64,000 bases of DNA from Kapaibacterium sp044224925 (GCA_044224925.1 JBGAJM010000011.1:1-64000), one strand, 5' to 3'. Counted from the first letter of the stretch, positions 38,712 to 48,691 are shown. Notes: a model not told the origin generated them from the letters alone. Numbers and translations: made by a program.

Positions 38712-40352
38712 TTAGTCAGCGATCCGCACTGCACCGTCCTCGTCGACGTGGATTCTGCGCAGTATCCCGTTACGCATCATCACACCATAGAGACCGGCGG
38801 GAAGGGAGGCAGGGGAGAGGGTGGCGTTGAGGTAGGTGGCAACGTGTCGACCAAGCACGTCGAGGACGGGAAGGGTCACGTCGGTTGGCACGTCTATGTT
38901 CTCGTGCCACGCTTGGTCGACAACATCCGACACCGTCGATTCGGCAAGGACGAGCACACCGAGCGTGTCGGACAGCGATGATCCCAAGGGTCCAGCGTCG
39001 GTGGAGAGCTGACCGATGACAGTGGCCGCCGCGGCGATCGTCGAGCCCCGCAAGGCGCAGCTCGTCACCGTCGACCATGCCGTGGCACCTAGCGCAAGGG
39101 CCCAATCACCGATCCCGTCCATGCCTACCGAGATCAGGAATCCATCCTGCAGGAAGAGGTTCTCGGTGAAGATATCCGGCCGTGGTTGCGATGTGGTGAA
39201 GGAGAATGCTCGCTCGAACCGACCGACGGCAAGGAGCATGTCGGGTGCACCCTCGATGGCCGCCATCACAGCCGTGCGCGGTCCACCCACGGGAAAGCGT
39301 CGCTCGATGTTCGCCCCTTGTCCGTTCGCATGATGAAAGCCCATGCCCACTTCGTTGCCGGCAATGCAATTCAAGGATTCTGTGGTGAGGGCGGAGGAGG
39401 CGCGGTCGGAGAGAACGGCCGGACATGAATCGCCGCGACAAGGAGTGAGCATCCCTGCATCGACGGCAACACCGTCAGCGGTTGCCGTGAGCACGGCCGC
39501 CTTGGTCTCGTAGGTGAAGGAAGTGGACTCCAGCGTTCGGTCACCCCAACGAATGGCCGCCGAGATCTGGACCGCGGCGCGCACGGTTCCGTTGGTGACG
39601 GAACAGGCCATGCCGCCTTCTGCCCTTCCCCGACCCTGACCCGATGAGCCTACCACTCCTCGCGTCCACTGCACCCACCGCGACTCGCCCGCAGACGAGA
39701 TGCACTGCACGTAGGCAGACGTGCGCCCGTCGTCGTGCACCACCGTGGTGCCAAAGCGCGAGAGGCCCACAAAGGTGCCGCAGACGTAGAGATCGTTGTT
39801 GGTGGCCACGATGGCCGTTGGGAATTCGGAGGACTGTGCTCCGTCCGCACGCGTCCAGCGAACGTCGCCGGTGCCCGTCACCGACGTGACCACGGCGTCA
39901 TAGCCGCCCTTGCCCGTGAAGGTGGTGGTGCCAATGGAATACGTGGGCACGTCCAGCGTGAGACCTCCGCACATCAGGCCCAGTGCCACACCGCCCGCAG
40001 GAAGCGCCGTGAGGCACGTCACGGAATCGTCGCCATTGCCACCCATGCGCTGGATCCAGCGAGGCCGAAGGTCGGCATCGAAGGCGGCAAGGAACACGTC
40101 CTGCATGCCCGAACCGTAGGCGCGCAACGAGCCGATGCGCACACTGTCGCGAAAGGTACCGGCACAGTAGATGATGCGCTCGATCGCATCGAAGGCGACG
40201 AGTGGACGTGACAATGGGTGAAGGCCGCGGAGTTCGATACCGCGGCTCAGACGTGGGGGTGTGCCTGCCTTGACCATGCCGCACAGGCATATCAAGGCGA
40301 GAAGAACACTACTGGAGGCGAGCCTGGAAAATGCCGTTCTTGATCTGTACAC
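38712..40352 (-). CDS. Secreted beta-propeller-like surface protein with T9SS-like tail
   Basis: About 546 residues of SBBP-type repeats (YVCGTF, AVGRFER, LALGAT-like strands repeated every 50-60 residues), followed by a C-terminal domain resembling a T9SS sorting signal (LPVLDVLGRHVATYL then LPAGLYGVMMRNG). It lacks a clear PNP motif and has about ten extra residues after the last strand, so T9SS export is plausible but not certain. The frame is open to 40418, but that start would overlap the lipoprotein gene by 110 bases. GTG 40352 gives a good signal peptide ending in MVKAG and a 44-base overlap. It resembles the T9SS protein at 60685. Confidence 0.65.
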   Translation of the reverse strand: MYRSRTAFSRLASSSVLLALICLCGMVKAGTPPRLSRGIELRGLHPLSRPLVAFDAIERIIYCAGTFRDSVRIGSLRAYGSGMQDVFLAAFDADLRPRWIQRMGGNGDDSVTCLTALPAGGVALGLMCGGLTLDVPTYSIGTTTFTGKGGYDAVVTSVTGTGDVRWTRADGAQSSEFPTAIVATNNDLYVCGTFVGLSRFGTTVVHDDGRTSAYVQCISSAGESRWVQWTRGVVGSSGQGRGRAEGGMACSVTNGTVRAAVQISAAIRWGDRTLESTSFTYETKAAVLTATADGVAVDAGMLTPCRGDSCPAVLSDRASSALTTESLNCIAGNEVGMGFHHANGQGANIERRFPVGGPRTAVMAAIEGAPDMLLAVGRFERAFSFTTSQPRPDIFTENLFLQDGFLISVGMDGIGDWALALGATAWSTVTSCALRGSTIAAAATVIGQLSTDAGPLGSSLSDTLGVLVLAESTVSDVVDQAWHENIDVPTDVTLPVLDVLGRHVATYLNATLSPASLPAGLYGVMMRNGILRRIHVDEDGAVRIAD

Positions 40353-40833
40353 GCACGGTTCCGTTCGATGAATTCGCGAGTTCACCCGTGAACGTACCAC
40401 GAATACCGGTGGAATCATACTGGGTGATCACCGTGGTCCCTTGCGGGTTGTTCGGAAACGGGATGTATTCAACGCGCTGACCGGACTCGCGCTTGAGCGT
40501 AAGCTTCGTGTAGGTGACGTCGAGCTTCCCTCCACCCCAGGCGAATGAGCCCGGTGTCCTGCCCGGAAATCGGATCAACAGAAAGACGGAATCCTTCGTT
40601 GACGGAACTTCCGTGCCCATGAGAAACTCGTTGGTCCGTTTCGTTGTGTCCACCAACACCGGCACGTACACCGAGGGTATTGCCAGGTTGACATTCTGAA
40701 ATCCATCCCCGTCCAATGCAAAGGCATTGGTGGGAGGCGCAGCCGGTTCGGTGGTCTGACCACACGACGCCAGAATGAGGATGCTCGCAAGTGCCAGGAG
40801 GCTTTGGGATGACCATTTCATAGTGGACACCAT
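40309..40833 (-). CDS. Small lipoprotein, unknown function
   Basis: A 174-residue lipoprotein: signal with lipobox LASC (near Cys24), a short Pro/Ala linker, and a beta-rich domain ending in GTFTGELANSSNGTVRVQIKNG, a pattern seen in many small Bacteroidota lipoproteins. AGGG eight bases before ATG 40833 supports that start. It heads the run lipoprotein, propeller protein, purC, rodA, pdxA, and is divergent from the 969-residue T9SS cargo. Confidence 0.7.
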   Translation of the reverse strand: MVSTMKWSSQSLLALASILILASCGQTTEPAAPPTNAFALDGDGFQNVNLAIPSVYVPVLVDTTKRTNEFLMGTEVPSTKDSVFLLIRFPGRTPGSFAWGGGKLDVTYTKLTLKRESGQRVEYIPFPNNPQGTTVITQYDSTGIRGTFTGELANSSNGTVRVQIKNGIFQARLQ

Positions 40834-40895
40834 TTAGCAAACCCTGTGCCTAAAATTATGCCTATGTTCGTTGCAACGTCTGGAGGGACACGTTT

Positions 40896-43805
40896 ATGAT
40901 CCGTCGAGTACTGCTTTCACTCGCCCTGCTCGCCCCCGCGCTCATTCAGCCTTGTACGGCACAAGACCGATCGTCGGCCACCTGGTACTTCGGTCGGCAC
41001 GCCGGCTTGTCCTTCGCTACCGATCCGCCCACGCCTCTCACTGATGGTGCCACCACCAACATCGAAGGCACGAGTGTGATCTGCGATAGCCGGACGGGTG
41101 TGATCCTATTCTACACGGACGGATCGACGGTCTGGGACCACAACCACGTTGCCAGGGCAACGGGCATCGGCGGTAATGTGGCCTCGTCCACACAAGGTCC
41201 GGTGATCGTCCCGCACCCCGGAGATCCCACACGGTACTATGTTTTCACCGTCGAAGACGAGTCGAGGTTCCCCAATTCCGAGGGAAGGGTGACCGAGGTA
41301 CGGGTACAGGGCGGCGAGGTGACCAGCGTTGGAACGCCTCTTACCCTCCTCACTGGCGTGGCGGAGAAAGTGACGGCGGCCAAGGGTTGTAATGGTCTCG
41401 ACTATTGGGTGATCTACCGTCTGCGCAACCGCGGCTTTGCCGCCTTCCAAGTAACGCGAACGAACGGATTCTCCGTTGGCTCCCGTGTGAACTCTCCGGT
41501 TGGTCTCGTTCTTCCGCTGCAGGCCGACGGGAGAGGAGAGATGAAGGTATCGCCCGATGGGAACTGGATCGCCAGTGCATCGGAGATGGTGGCCACGGAA
41601 GTGTTCCGGTTCAACAATGCCACCGGAGTGGTATCGAATGCGTTGGCCTTTGAACAAGGTGAACAACGGTACGGACTTTCGTTCTCTCCATCGTCGCGAT
41701 TCCTGTATGTGAACAGCGGATGGAAGTTCTCAGCCGTGAATCACATCTATCAGTACGACATGAATGCCGCCGATATCGCGGCCTCGCGTATCGACGTTGC
41801 AACAGCGCCAGCCGGTGTTGCCTATGGCGACATGCAGATCGGCACGAATGGCAAGATCTATGTGGCACGATACAACACGCAATACCTTGCCGTGATCGAC
41901 CGACCCGAGGCGCGTGGCGTAGGATGCAACTACATCGATCAGGCCGTCCAGTTTCCCGCCGGCTCTACCGTGTTATGGGGATTGCCCAACGTGCCACAGA
42001 ACTTCTTCGTGCCACAACTCACGGGCGCCGACACGTCGGCGTGCGACAGTAGCGTGATCCGTGTGGGCATACCACGCCAACCGGGCTTCACCTATCAATG
42101 GTCGCCCGGCGCCCTCTTTGACGATAGTGTGGCGGCACAACCACGCCTCACGGTGAACGGTACCACAACGGTCACACTGCGTGCCACAGATCCGCGTGGC
42201 TGCGACATCGTGCAGACCTTGGTTGTCCGCGCCATCCCGTTGCCATCGTTGCTCACGGGTGCCGACACAACGATCTGTCGTGGTGGTGTTGCAACTCTAC
42301 GCGCAACATCGCCAACAGGTGTGTCCTATACATGGTCACCCAATGTTGGACTCGATGCGACCACCGGAAGCGAAGTGCATGCCACGCCACCAACCACCAC
42401 CACGTATCGCGCCACGGTCATGGACAAGAACGGATGCACGACCACGCGTTCCGTCACCGTGAACGTGAACCCGTTGCCCACGCCATCGCTCGCACCTCGC
42501 GACACGGTGAGTGGTTGTGCGAGTGGCGCTGTGGTATTGAACGCCGGTTCGGGCTACCGCGCAACACGTTGGTCAACGGGTGCCGTCACGCCCCAGATCT
42601 CCGTCACCACATCGGGCTCGTATTGGGTGGAAGTGGAAGATGCCAACGGATGCACCGGTCGCGATACCGTCTACGTTGCCATTGGTGCATTGCCCACGAT
42701 CGTGACGAATGCCGACACGACCATTTGTGCGGGCACAACGGCACGGCTTCGCGCCACCGGTGGTGTGCAGTATCGATGGGCGCCGACCAACGGACTCGAC
42801 GATGCCACACGACCGGATCCAACAGCAACGCTCACTACGTCCACAACCTTTACCGTTGTTGTAACGGCAGCGAACGGATGCGTGGACTCTGCACGCGTTG
42901 CGATCTCGGTGCGTCCGGAACCGCACCCATCGCTTGCACAAACAGACACGACCATCTGCGCTTGCGACTCCATTGTGTTGCGCATTCCCACTGGATACAC
43001 ACAGCCACGTTGGAATACGGGAGACACGAACTCTGCGCTCATCGTTCGCACGCCCGGAACCTATACTGCGCGCATTGTCGACCAGTATGGTTGCATTGGT
43101 ACGACCGATACCGTCACCATTCGAACGCTCGATCCCGTTGCGAAGATCAACGTGGGAGTCACACCAACCATGGCACGCGACAACGTCCCCATCACCGTCA
43201 CGCTCACATTGCTCAATGCGGCGGAACTGGCGCAGTGCCTTGGTCAGAACACCACCATCTCGCTTGTGTTGAACTCTACCATTCTCGCGCCCACCGATAG
43301 TATCAGTAGAGGGACCATCGATCCCAACACCGCACAACGCACGGTCTATGTACCACTGTCATCGTTCGTGAACGATGTTGCCACGCTCTCCTACGTTTCG
43401 ACACTCGGACGGGTCGACAGTACACCCATCCGCATCGATGGCGCATCATCGCCAACATGCGCCGCGGGCGTCGAGGCCACGAGCACCACGTTCACACTTG
43501 ACGAGATCTGCAGAGCCGGCGGCATTGCACGTCGGTATCTGAACCGCGTTGCACCGGTGATCATCGCCCCCAATCCCGCCTCAGACGCAGCAACGCTCAT
43601 CTACATCAGCGATGGTCTCACACCGGTGAGCATCGACATCATCGATGTGATGGGCAGGGTGGTAGGGAGCATGGAAGCACGACCGTCGACGGTTGGAAGG
43701 AATACCGTTCTCATCGATCTGCACGATCTTCCCGACGGAATGTACACGGTGGTCTGCACCGCCATGCAAGAACGAAGCACACTGCCGTTGGGAGTACGTC
43801 AATGA
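40896..43805 (+). CDS. T9SS cargo: beta-propeller plus Ig-like repeats
   Basis: A 969-residue surface or secreted protein. After a signal peptide (about 1-22) comes an N-terminal propeller-like region (about 25-375). Five tandem Ig/PKD-like repeats (about 375-745) follow, each opening with a DTTIC-like motif (TGADTTICRGG, TNADTTICAGT, AQTDTTICACD) and containing W-S/W-N and NGC strands. A further beta domain precedes a classic type A sorting domain: APNPASDAATLIY, IIDVMGRVVG, LPDGMYTVV. Export by T9SS follows from that tail. TGGAGGGA before the ATG is a strong ribosome-binding site. It overlaps the OmpA-domain gene by ATGA. Confidence 0.88.
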   Translation: MIRRVLLSLALLAPALIQPCTAQDRSSATWYFGRHAGLSFATDPPTPLTDGATTNIEGTSVICDSRTGVILFYTDGSTVWDHNHVARATGIGGNVASSTQGPVIVPHPGDPTRYYVFTVEDESRFPNSEGRVTEVRVQGGEVTSVGTPLTLLTGVAEKVTAAKGCNGLDYWVIYRLRNRGFAAFQVTRTNGFSVGSRVNSPVGLVLPLQADGRGEMKVSPDGNWIASASEMVATEVFRFNNATGVVSNALAFEQGEQRYGLSFSPSSRFLYVNSGWKFSAVNHIYQYDMNAADIAASRIDVATAPAGVAYGDMQIGTNGKIYVARYNTQYLAVIDRPEARGVGCNYIDQAVQFPAGSTVLWGLPNVPQNFFVPQLTGADTSACDSSVIRVGIPRQPGFTYQWSPGALFDDSVAAQPRLTVNGTTTVTLRATDPRGCDIVQTLVVRAIPLPSLLTGADTTICRGGVATLRATSPTGVSYTWSPNVGLDATTGSEVHATPPTTTTYRATVMDKNGCTTTRSVTVNVNPLPTPSLAPRDTVSGCASGAVVLNAGSGYRATRWSTGAVTPQISVTTSGSYWVEVEDANGCTGRDTVYVAIGALPTIVTNADTTICAGTTARLRATGGVQYRWAPTNGLDDATRPDPTATLTTSTTFTVVVTAANGCVDSARVAISVRPEPHPSLAQTDTTICACDSIVLRIPTGYTQPRWNTGDTNSALIVRTPGTYTARIVDQYGCIGTTDTVTIRTLDPVAKINVGVTPTMARDNVPITVTLTLLNAAELAQCLGQNTTISLVLNSTILAPTDSISRGTIDPNTAQRTVYVPLSSFVNDVATLSYVSTLGRVDSTPIRIDGASSPTCAAGVEATSTTFTLDEICRAGGIARRYLNRVAPVIIAPNPASDAATLIYISDGLTPVSIDIIDVMGRVVGSMEARPSTVGRNTVLIDLHDLPDGMYTVVCTAMQERSTLPLGVRQ

Positions 43806-45754
43806 AACGAGCACTCCCAACCCTTGCCGCCTTCATGGTCCTTCTCACTGCATTCGTCCATGCGCAGGACCGACTGCGCTACGGACTCTTCGGGCATGCC
43901 ATGGACATCATGAGCACGGCCTCGTTCACGGCACTGCCGAACGTACCGTGTTGCAGTCCGGGCTTTGGTGACTCGCAACAATGGGGATTCGACGCAGGAC
44001 TCATGGTCGACCTTCCACTCAACAACTACCTCGTGCTATCCGGTCGACTCGGCTACTTCATGTATGGCGCACCGGTCTCGTCCACCGAGTATCGATTGAT
44101 GAACGTTGGCGGAGAAGCCGTGCCGGGAGAGATCTATCACTCCATCGACGTGTCGCGCAACGCCATTGCACTCGAGGTCACCATCGGTCTGCAACCTATT
44201 CGCGATCTGACGTTCTATGTGGGTCCGCATGTCGGATACCTGATCACGAAGTCGTACTCGCAGTACGAGGAACTCGTGGCACCGGCAACGGGCACGTTCG
44301 AGAATGGAGAACGTCGCCGACTGCAGTCGAGCGGTGATCTGCCGAATGCCGTGAATCCCGCATTCTACATCACGATGGGGGCGTCGTACGATATCGCGCT
44401 GACGGACGATCGCACGTGGTTCGTCGGACCAGACGTTGCCTACATGTTGCCGCTCACGAAGGTCGTGTCCGATCTCGACTGGAAGACCTCGGCGTTGCGC
44501 TTCGGACTCACGGTGAAGTACTCGCCACTCGGCGACGAAGGTCCGCGTGGACCCAACTACAAGTCAAACCTCAAAGCATCCGTCAGCGCATCCGGACTCG
44601 AAGCGGACGGACGCGAGCTTCCGTCGGTAACGTTGCGCGTGGAGGAGTTCCTCTCCACACAAATGAAACCGCTCCTGCCGTATGTGTTCTTCTCGGAGAA
44701 CTCCGCGCAGATCCCGCCGCGCTATACGCGACGCAATGCCGAGACCATCCGACAGTTCAGTGAGCAACGGTTGCACAATGCCTCCATGCTCGATGCGTAC
44801 CACGAAGTGCTCAACGTGATCGGTCGACGAATGCTAGAGTATCCCGACGCACGGATCACGATCACCGGTTGCACAACGGAACAAGGTGTCGAGGCATCGA
44901 ACCCGAAGCTCTCAGACCAACGTGCGCAGGCCGTGCGCGACTACCTCGTGCAAGTGTGGGGCATTGCGCCCGATCGCATCACGGTGCAAACGCGTGGACT
45001 TCCAAGTGTTCCATCCAACGTGAAGGAGCGCGACGGTGTTGAAGAGAACCGTCGTGCCGAGATCACCACCACAGATCCGCGTGTGCTCGATCCAATATGG
45101 ACCACCGACACCTCGCGCACCATCACGCCGCCCGGCATTCGATTCCGCATGCTGGGTTCCGTAGAGGGCGGATTGGATTCGTGGACGTTGCAAGCGCTGC
45201 AGGACGATGTGCTCGTGAAAGAGTTCAGTGGACGTGACTCGTTGCCGGCCTACATCGACTGGGACCTGCAGAACGATCAGACGCATGTGCCGCGAGCACC
45301 CAGCTCCATCGACTACATCCTCTCCGTGAAGGACCTTGCCGGCAACATCGTATCCGAAGAAGGTCCATCCATCGACGTCGAACAGATCACGCTCTCAAAG
45401 AAACGTCGGGAACGCATCAAGGACATGGAGATCGATCGGTACTCGCTCATCGCCTTCGACTTTGCGGACTCGACCGTGTCGGCACAGAATGCACGTCTGC
45501 TCGAGCGCATCAAGAAGAACATCTCGCTTGCAGCAACAGTGCAGGTGAGCGGTCATACCGATCGGATCGGCGACCCCGAGTTCAACCAGCGACTCTCGGA
45601 AGGCAGAGCGCGCAACGTGGCCGCGGCACTCAATGCTGGAACGATGAACGTCGAAGGCAAGGGCGCCCAAGGTCTGCTCTACAACAACGATCTTCCCGAA
45701 GGTCGCTTCTACTCACGCACCGTGAACATCTTGGTGGAAACGCCCATCGAGTGA
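43802..45754 (+). CDS. Outer-membrane protein with two OmpA-like domains
   Basis: A 650-residue protein: signal peptide (1-21), an N-terminal beta-barrel-like domain (about 25-245), then two OmpA peptidoglycan-binding domains. The first spans about 285-400 (SDQRAQAVRDYLVQ and EENRRAEI motifs), the second about 555-650 (SGHTDRIGDPEFNQRLSEGRA and YSRTVNILVE). An Ig-like segment of about 130 residues separates them. Two OmpA domains in one chain is unusual. The gene starts inside the stop of the T9SS cargo gene, so the proteins are made together and may form a complex anchoring the cargo to the cell wall. Confidence 0.85.
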   Translation: MKRALPTLAAFMVLLTAFVHAQDRLRYGLFGHAMDIMSTASFTALPNVPCCSPGFGDSQQWGFDAGLMVDLPLNNYLVLSGRLGYFMYGAPVSSTEYRLMNVGGEAVPGEIYHSIDVSRNAIALEVTIGLQPIRDLTFYVGPHVGYLITKSYSQYEELVAPATGTFENGERRRLQSSGDLPNAVNPAFYITMGASYDIALTDDRTWFVGPDVAYMLPLTKVVSDLDWKTSALRFGLTVKYSPLGDEGPRGPNYKSNLKASVSASGLEADGRELPSVTLRVEEFLSTQMKPLLPYVFFSENSAQIPPRYTRRNAETIRQFSEQRLHNASMLDAYHEVLNVIGRRMLEYPDARITITGCTTEQGVEASNPKLSDQRAQAVRDYLVQVWGIAPDRITVQTRGLPSVPSNVKERDGVEENRRAEITTTDPRVLDPIWTTDTSRTITPPGIRFRMLGSVEGGLDSWTLQALQDDVLVKEFSGRDSLPAYIDWDLQNDQTHVPRAPSSIDYILSVKDLAGNIVSEEGPSIDVEQITLSKKRRERIKDMEIDRYSLIAFDFADSTVSAQNARLLERIKKNISLAATVQVSGHTDRIGDPEFNQRLSEGRARNVAAALNAGTMNVEGKGAQGLLYNNDLPEGRFYSRTVNILVETPIE

Positions 45755-46174
45755 TCACATCCCAAAGATGTTCACGCCTTTGGGCATGCTCACAACGGTG
45801 ATGCCGAGCACAACAAGGATGATGGAGGTGAGCACGACGAGCATCATGTTGCGCGCCGTTCCAACATCCGAGCCCTTGCTCCACTTGCCGCGCATGTGCA
45901 ATACGGTCAGTGCCAAGAGCATGCAGAAGGCATGTTCGAGGCGATGACGGAGCATCACGCCTGCATCGTCCCACCGACCGATCAGTTGAACGATGCCGAT
46001 CACGAACTGGAACGTCATCATCAACGTATACAGGCGTACGGAGAGCAGTGCCGATCTGGAAAGGGCGCGCTTTCCAAGGAAGGCGGCAAGGCACAAGACA
46101 AAGGCCACGATGCCAAGAAGGAAGATGATCCAGCGATCGTGGCTGTGAATGGTTGAGAGCAGGTCCATGTGCAT
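45755..46174 (-). CDS. Small four-helix membrane protein
   Basis: A 139-residue protein with four predicted membrane helices (about 15-35, 50-70, 83-98, 110-130) and histidines near the first and third helices (TIHSHDRW, RHRLEHAF). It resembles small uncharacterised Bacteroidota membrane proteins with an N-terminal histidine-rich IHSH-type motif, sometimes labelled cytochrome b-like. ATG 46168 is an alternative start. It ends one base from the convergent OmpA gene. Confidence 0.7.
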   Translation of the reverse strand: MHMDLLSTIHSHDRWIIFLLGIVAFVLCLAAFLGKRALSRSALLSVRLYTLMMTFQFVIGIVQLIGRWDDAGVMLRHRLEHAFCMLLALTVLHMRGKWSKGSDVGTARNMMLVVLTSIILVVLGITVVSMPKGVNIFGM

Positions 46175-46228
46175 TTCAGAATGGTGACGAAGTTGCTACG
46201 AACATACGATGCCCGTAAGTTGTAGCGC

Positions 46229-47308
46229 ATGTTCACCACTCGTTGTGCTCTTCCGTTCCTCCTTGCCGCCCTGTGTACCATTGTGCCGCTACGTGCACAG
46301 GGACCGTATTTCTATCGACCACTGGACTACGGGTCCATGTCGATGTTCACACCATGGAACGTGGTACTGAACGGCAGTTACGACATCATTCAGCTCGACG
46401 GAAAGAACCGCCACATCTTCGAACTCCCGTATGGTACGGGCTTCGACAATGTGGTGAAGAACTGCCTCAACATGGGCGCGACGATCTCGCAGATCGGGTG
46501 GGGACGTTGGCTCACAACAGAAGTGTTCCCGTTGAACTTCACCAAGGAAGGCGGTCAGTGGCTTCCCAACTATCAACTGCACCTGATCGGTGGCGGGATG
46601 ACCTATCGCATGCTGGAGGAGTGGTTCGTGCACAACAAGGTGGCCGCGCCCGGTGCGTGGGCCGTGGGAACGATGATCACCTATCACATGCTCAATGAGG
46701 TGGTCGAGAACGAGGGGTATGAGGGATACAATTCCGACCCCATCGCAGATCTGATGATCTTCGACTGGTTGGGCATTCTTCTGTTCACAAGTGATGATGT
46801 GTCGCGATTCTTTGCCGAAGACCTTCATATGGCGGACTGGTCCAACCTGCCGATGATCACGTTCCCCGGGGCGCGGCTTGGGAATAACGGACTGTACTAC
46901 TCGCTCAAGTGGACCGTGCCCGGCACCGACGACAAGTGGAGCGTGTGGTATCTGATGGGCATGAGCAATATGGCCGGACCGTCGTATCGACTCGACGCAG
47001 AGAACAGTATCACCGTTGGTGCCGGTCTGCGCGGAAGAACCTTGTACACCGTGGATCCACGCGTGCGGATCTTGAGCTTGAACCTTGTTCCAACGGCCGG
47101 CATCTATTGGGACAAGAACAACTCGCTGATGGCATCGTTGCAAGTGAGCGGACAGGAAGATCAAACCGTGATCGGTCAGTTCTATCCCGGCGTATTGCGC
47201 CTTGGTCCTATCTCTCCGGCGGTGTGGGCATCGTATGGCAGCAATGGCTCGGTCGGCGTGGGCATTGCCTTCCAGGGAACGTTCGGTGTTGGTTATCGCA
47301 ACAAGTGA
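46229..47308 (+). CDS. Putative outer-membrane protein, unknown family
   Basis: A 359-residue protein with a signal peptide (cleavage near LRAQ-GP, residue 24), rich in Gly, Trp and Tyr, with a central hydrophobic or histidine-bearing part (TMITYHMLNEVVENEGYEGY near 150-170) and a C-terminal half of alternating beta-strands ending VGYRNK. The pattern fits a barrel protein. No family recognised. TAAGTTGT ends five bases before the ATG with a TTG 20 bases upstream, so it may have its own promoter. Convergent with miaB, three bases apart. Confidence 0.7.
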   Translation: MFTTRCALPFLLAALCTIVPLRAQGPYFYRPLDYGSMSMFTPWNVVLNGSYDIIQLDGKNRHIFELPYGTGFDNVVKNCLNMGATISQIGWGRWLTTEVFPLNFTKEGGQWLPNYQLHLIGGGMTYRMLEEWFVHNKVAAPGAWAVGTMITYHMLNEVVENEGYEGYNSDPIADLMIFDWLGILLFTSDDVSRFFAEDLHMADWSNLPMITFPGARLGNNGLYYSLKWTVPGTDDKWSVWYLMGMSNMAGPSYRLDAENSITVGAGLRGRTLYTVDPRVRILSLNLVPTAGIYWDKNNSLMASLQVSGQEDQTVIGQFYPGVLRLGPISPAVWASYGSNGSVGVGIAFQGTFGVGYRNK

Positions 47309-47311
47309 TCG

Positions 47312-48691
47312 TTAGAGCAGCTCGCCGAACAGCGTTGCGCTTGACGAACGCACGATCCGTACCGATATAAGATCGCCAACATTGTATCCGCGCAGGTGAT
47401 CGTGCGGAAAGATCACCACACGATTCGTGTCGGTCCGACCTTGCCACTCCATTGCATTGCGCTTGCTCGGTCCATCGACCAAGATCTCTTCCGTTGCACC
47501 AACATTCGTGGCGAACAACTCTCCCGAGATCTGCACCTGTTGTTCGATGATCTCATTCAGTCGTCGAATCTTCACGTCGTGCGGCACATCATCGCCCATC
47601 TTCCATGCCTTTGTGTTTTCGCGTGGTGAATACGCATACATGTAGGCAAGATCATAGCGCACGGCACGCATCACGTCCATTGTCATGCGATGATCGTCCT
47701 CGGTCTCCGTACAGAACCCCGCAATGATGTCGGTGCTCAACGATACCATCGGCATGGCACGTCGGATCCGTTCGATCAGGCGCAGATAATGGTCGACGCG
47801 ATACGTGCGATTCATCAGCTCGAGGATCCTGTCGGACCCGCTCTGCAACGGCACATGGATGAACTTGCAGATGGCATCGTGTGATGCCATTGTCTCGATC
47901 AGCTTCTCGCTCATGTCTTGCGGATGCGGCGTGCTATAGCGCAGGCGCATCTGTGGTGCGGCCTTGGCGCATGCGGCCAGCAGATCGGCAAAGTCGGCGC
48001 CCGACGTGTCGTCACGATACGAGTTCACGTTCTGACCCAAGAGCGTGGTTTCCTTGAAGCCTTGGTCCCACAGCATCTTCACTTCGTCCACCACGCTCGA
48101 CATGGACCGTGAACGCTCACGACCTCGCGTGAAAGGCACCACACAGAACGTGCAGAACTTATCGCAGCCGCGACTGATGCTCACAAAGGCAGATCGCCCT
48201 TCTTTCCGCACGGGCATCAGATCTTCATACGTCTCGATGCGCGAAAGCTGAACGGCCACGCCTTTCGATCCGTCGAAGGCCGCATCCACAAGCGTGGGCA
48301 GCTTGCGATACTCGTCGGGTCCCACCACCACATCCACGAGGCGCTCTTCCAGCAACTTCCCTCGCAGCCGTTCTGCCATACATCCCAACACGCCCACCAC
48401 AAGATCCGCCTTGCGCTTGCGATAGTACTTCAGCATGTTGAGTCGTGTATGCACCTTGTGTTCGGCGTTCTCGCGGATCGAGCAGGTGTTGATCAGGATC
48501 ACGTCGGCATTGTCGGGTGTATCGGTCTGCGCATAGCCATTGGCATGCATCACCCCAAGCACGATCTCCGAATCGCTCACGTTCATGGAGCAGCCGTACG
48601 TTTCCACGTAGACCTTCTTGCCCATGCCCAAAGGGAGCATGGAAGGGGGCGTGGCGGCAAGGTCGAGGATGGGAAGTTCTATCTCTGGCAT
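47312..48691 (-). CDS. miaB: tRNA-2-methylthio-N6-dimethylallyladenosine synthase
   Basis: A radical-SAM methylthiotransferase acting on position 37 of tRNAs that read UNN codons. The 459 residues contain the N-terminal UPF0004 domain with three cluster-binding cysteines (YGCSMN, INTCSIRE, VLGCMAE), the radical-SAM motif C-x3-C-x2-C (GCDKFCTFC), and a C-terminal TRAM domain (RTDTNRVVIFP). The TAGTTTTG box ending nine bases before the ATG, with no Shine-Dalgarno, suggests a very short leader. Confidence 0.96.
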   Translation of the reverse strand: MPEIELPILDLAATPPSMLPLGMGKKVYVETYGCSMNVSDSEIVLGVMHANGYAQTDTPDNADVILINTCSIRENAEHKVHTRLNMLKYYRKRKADLVVGVLGCMAERLRGKLLEERLVDVVVGPDEYRKLPTLVDAAFDGSKGVAVQLSRIETYEDLMPVRKEGRSAFVSISRGCDKFCTFCVVPFTRGRERSRSMSSVVDEVKMLWDQGFKETTLLGQNVNSYRDDTSGADFADLLAACAKAAPQMRLRYSTPHPQDMSEKLIETMASHDAICKFIHVPLQSGSDRILELMNRTYRVDHYLRLIERIRRAMPMVSLSTDIIAGFCTETEDDHRMTMDVMRAVRYDLAYMYAYSPRENTKAWKMGDDVPHDVKIRRLNEIIEQQVQISGELFATNVGATEEILVDGPSKRNAMEWQGRTDTNRVVIFPHDHLRGYNVGDLISVRIVRSSSATLFGELL

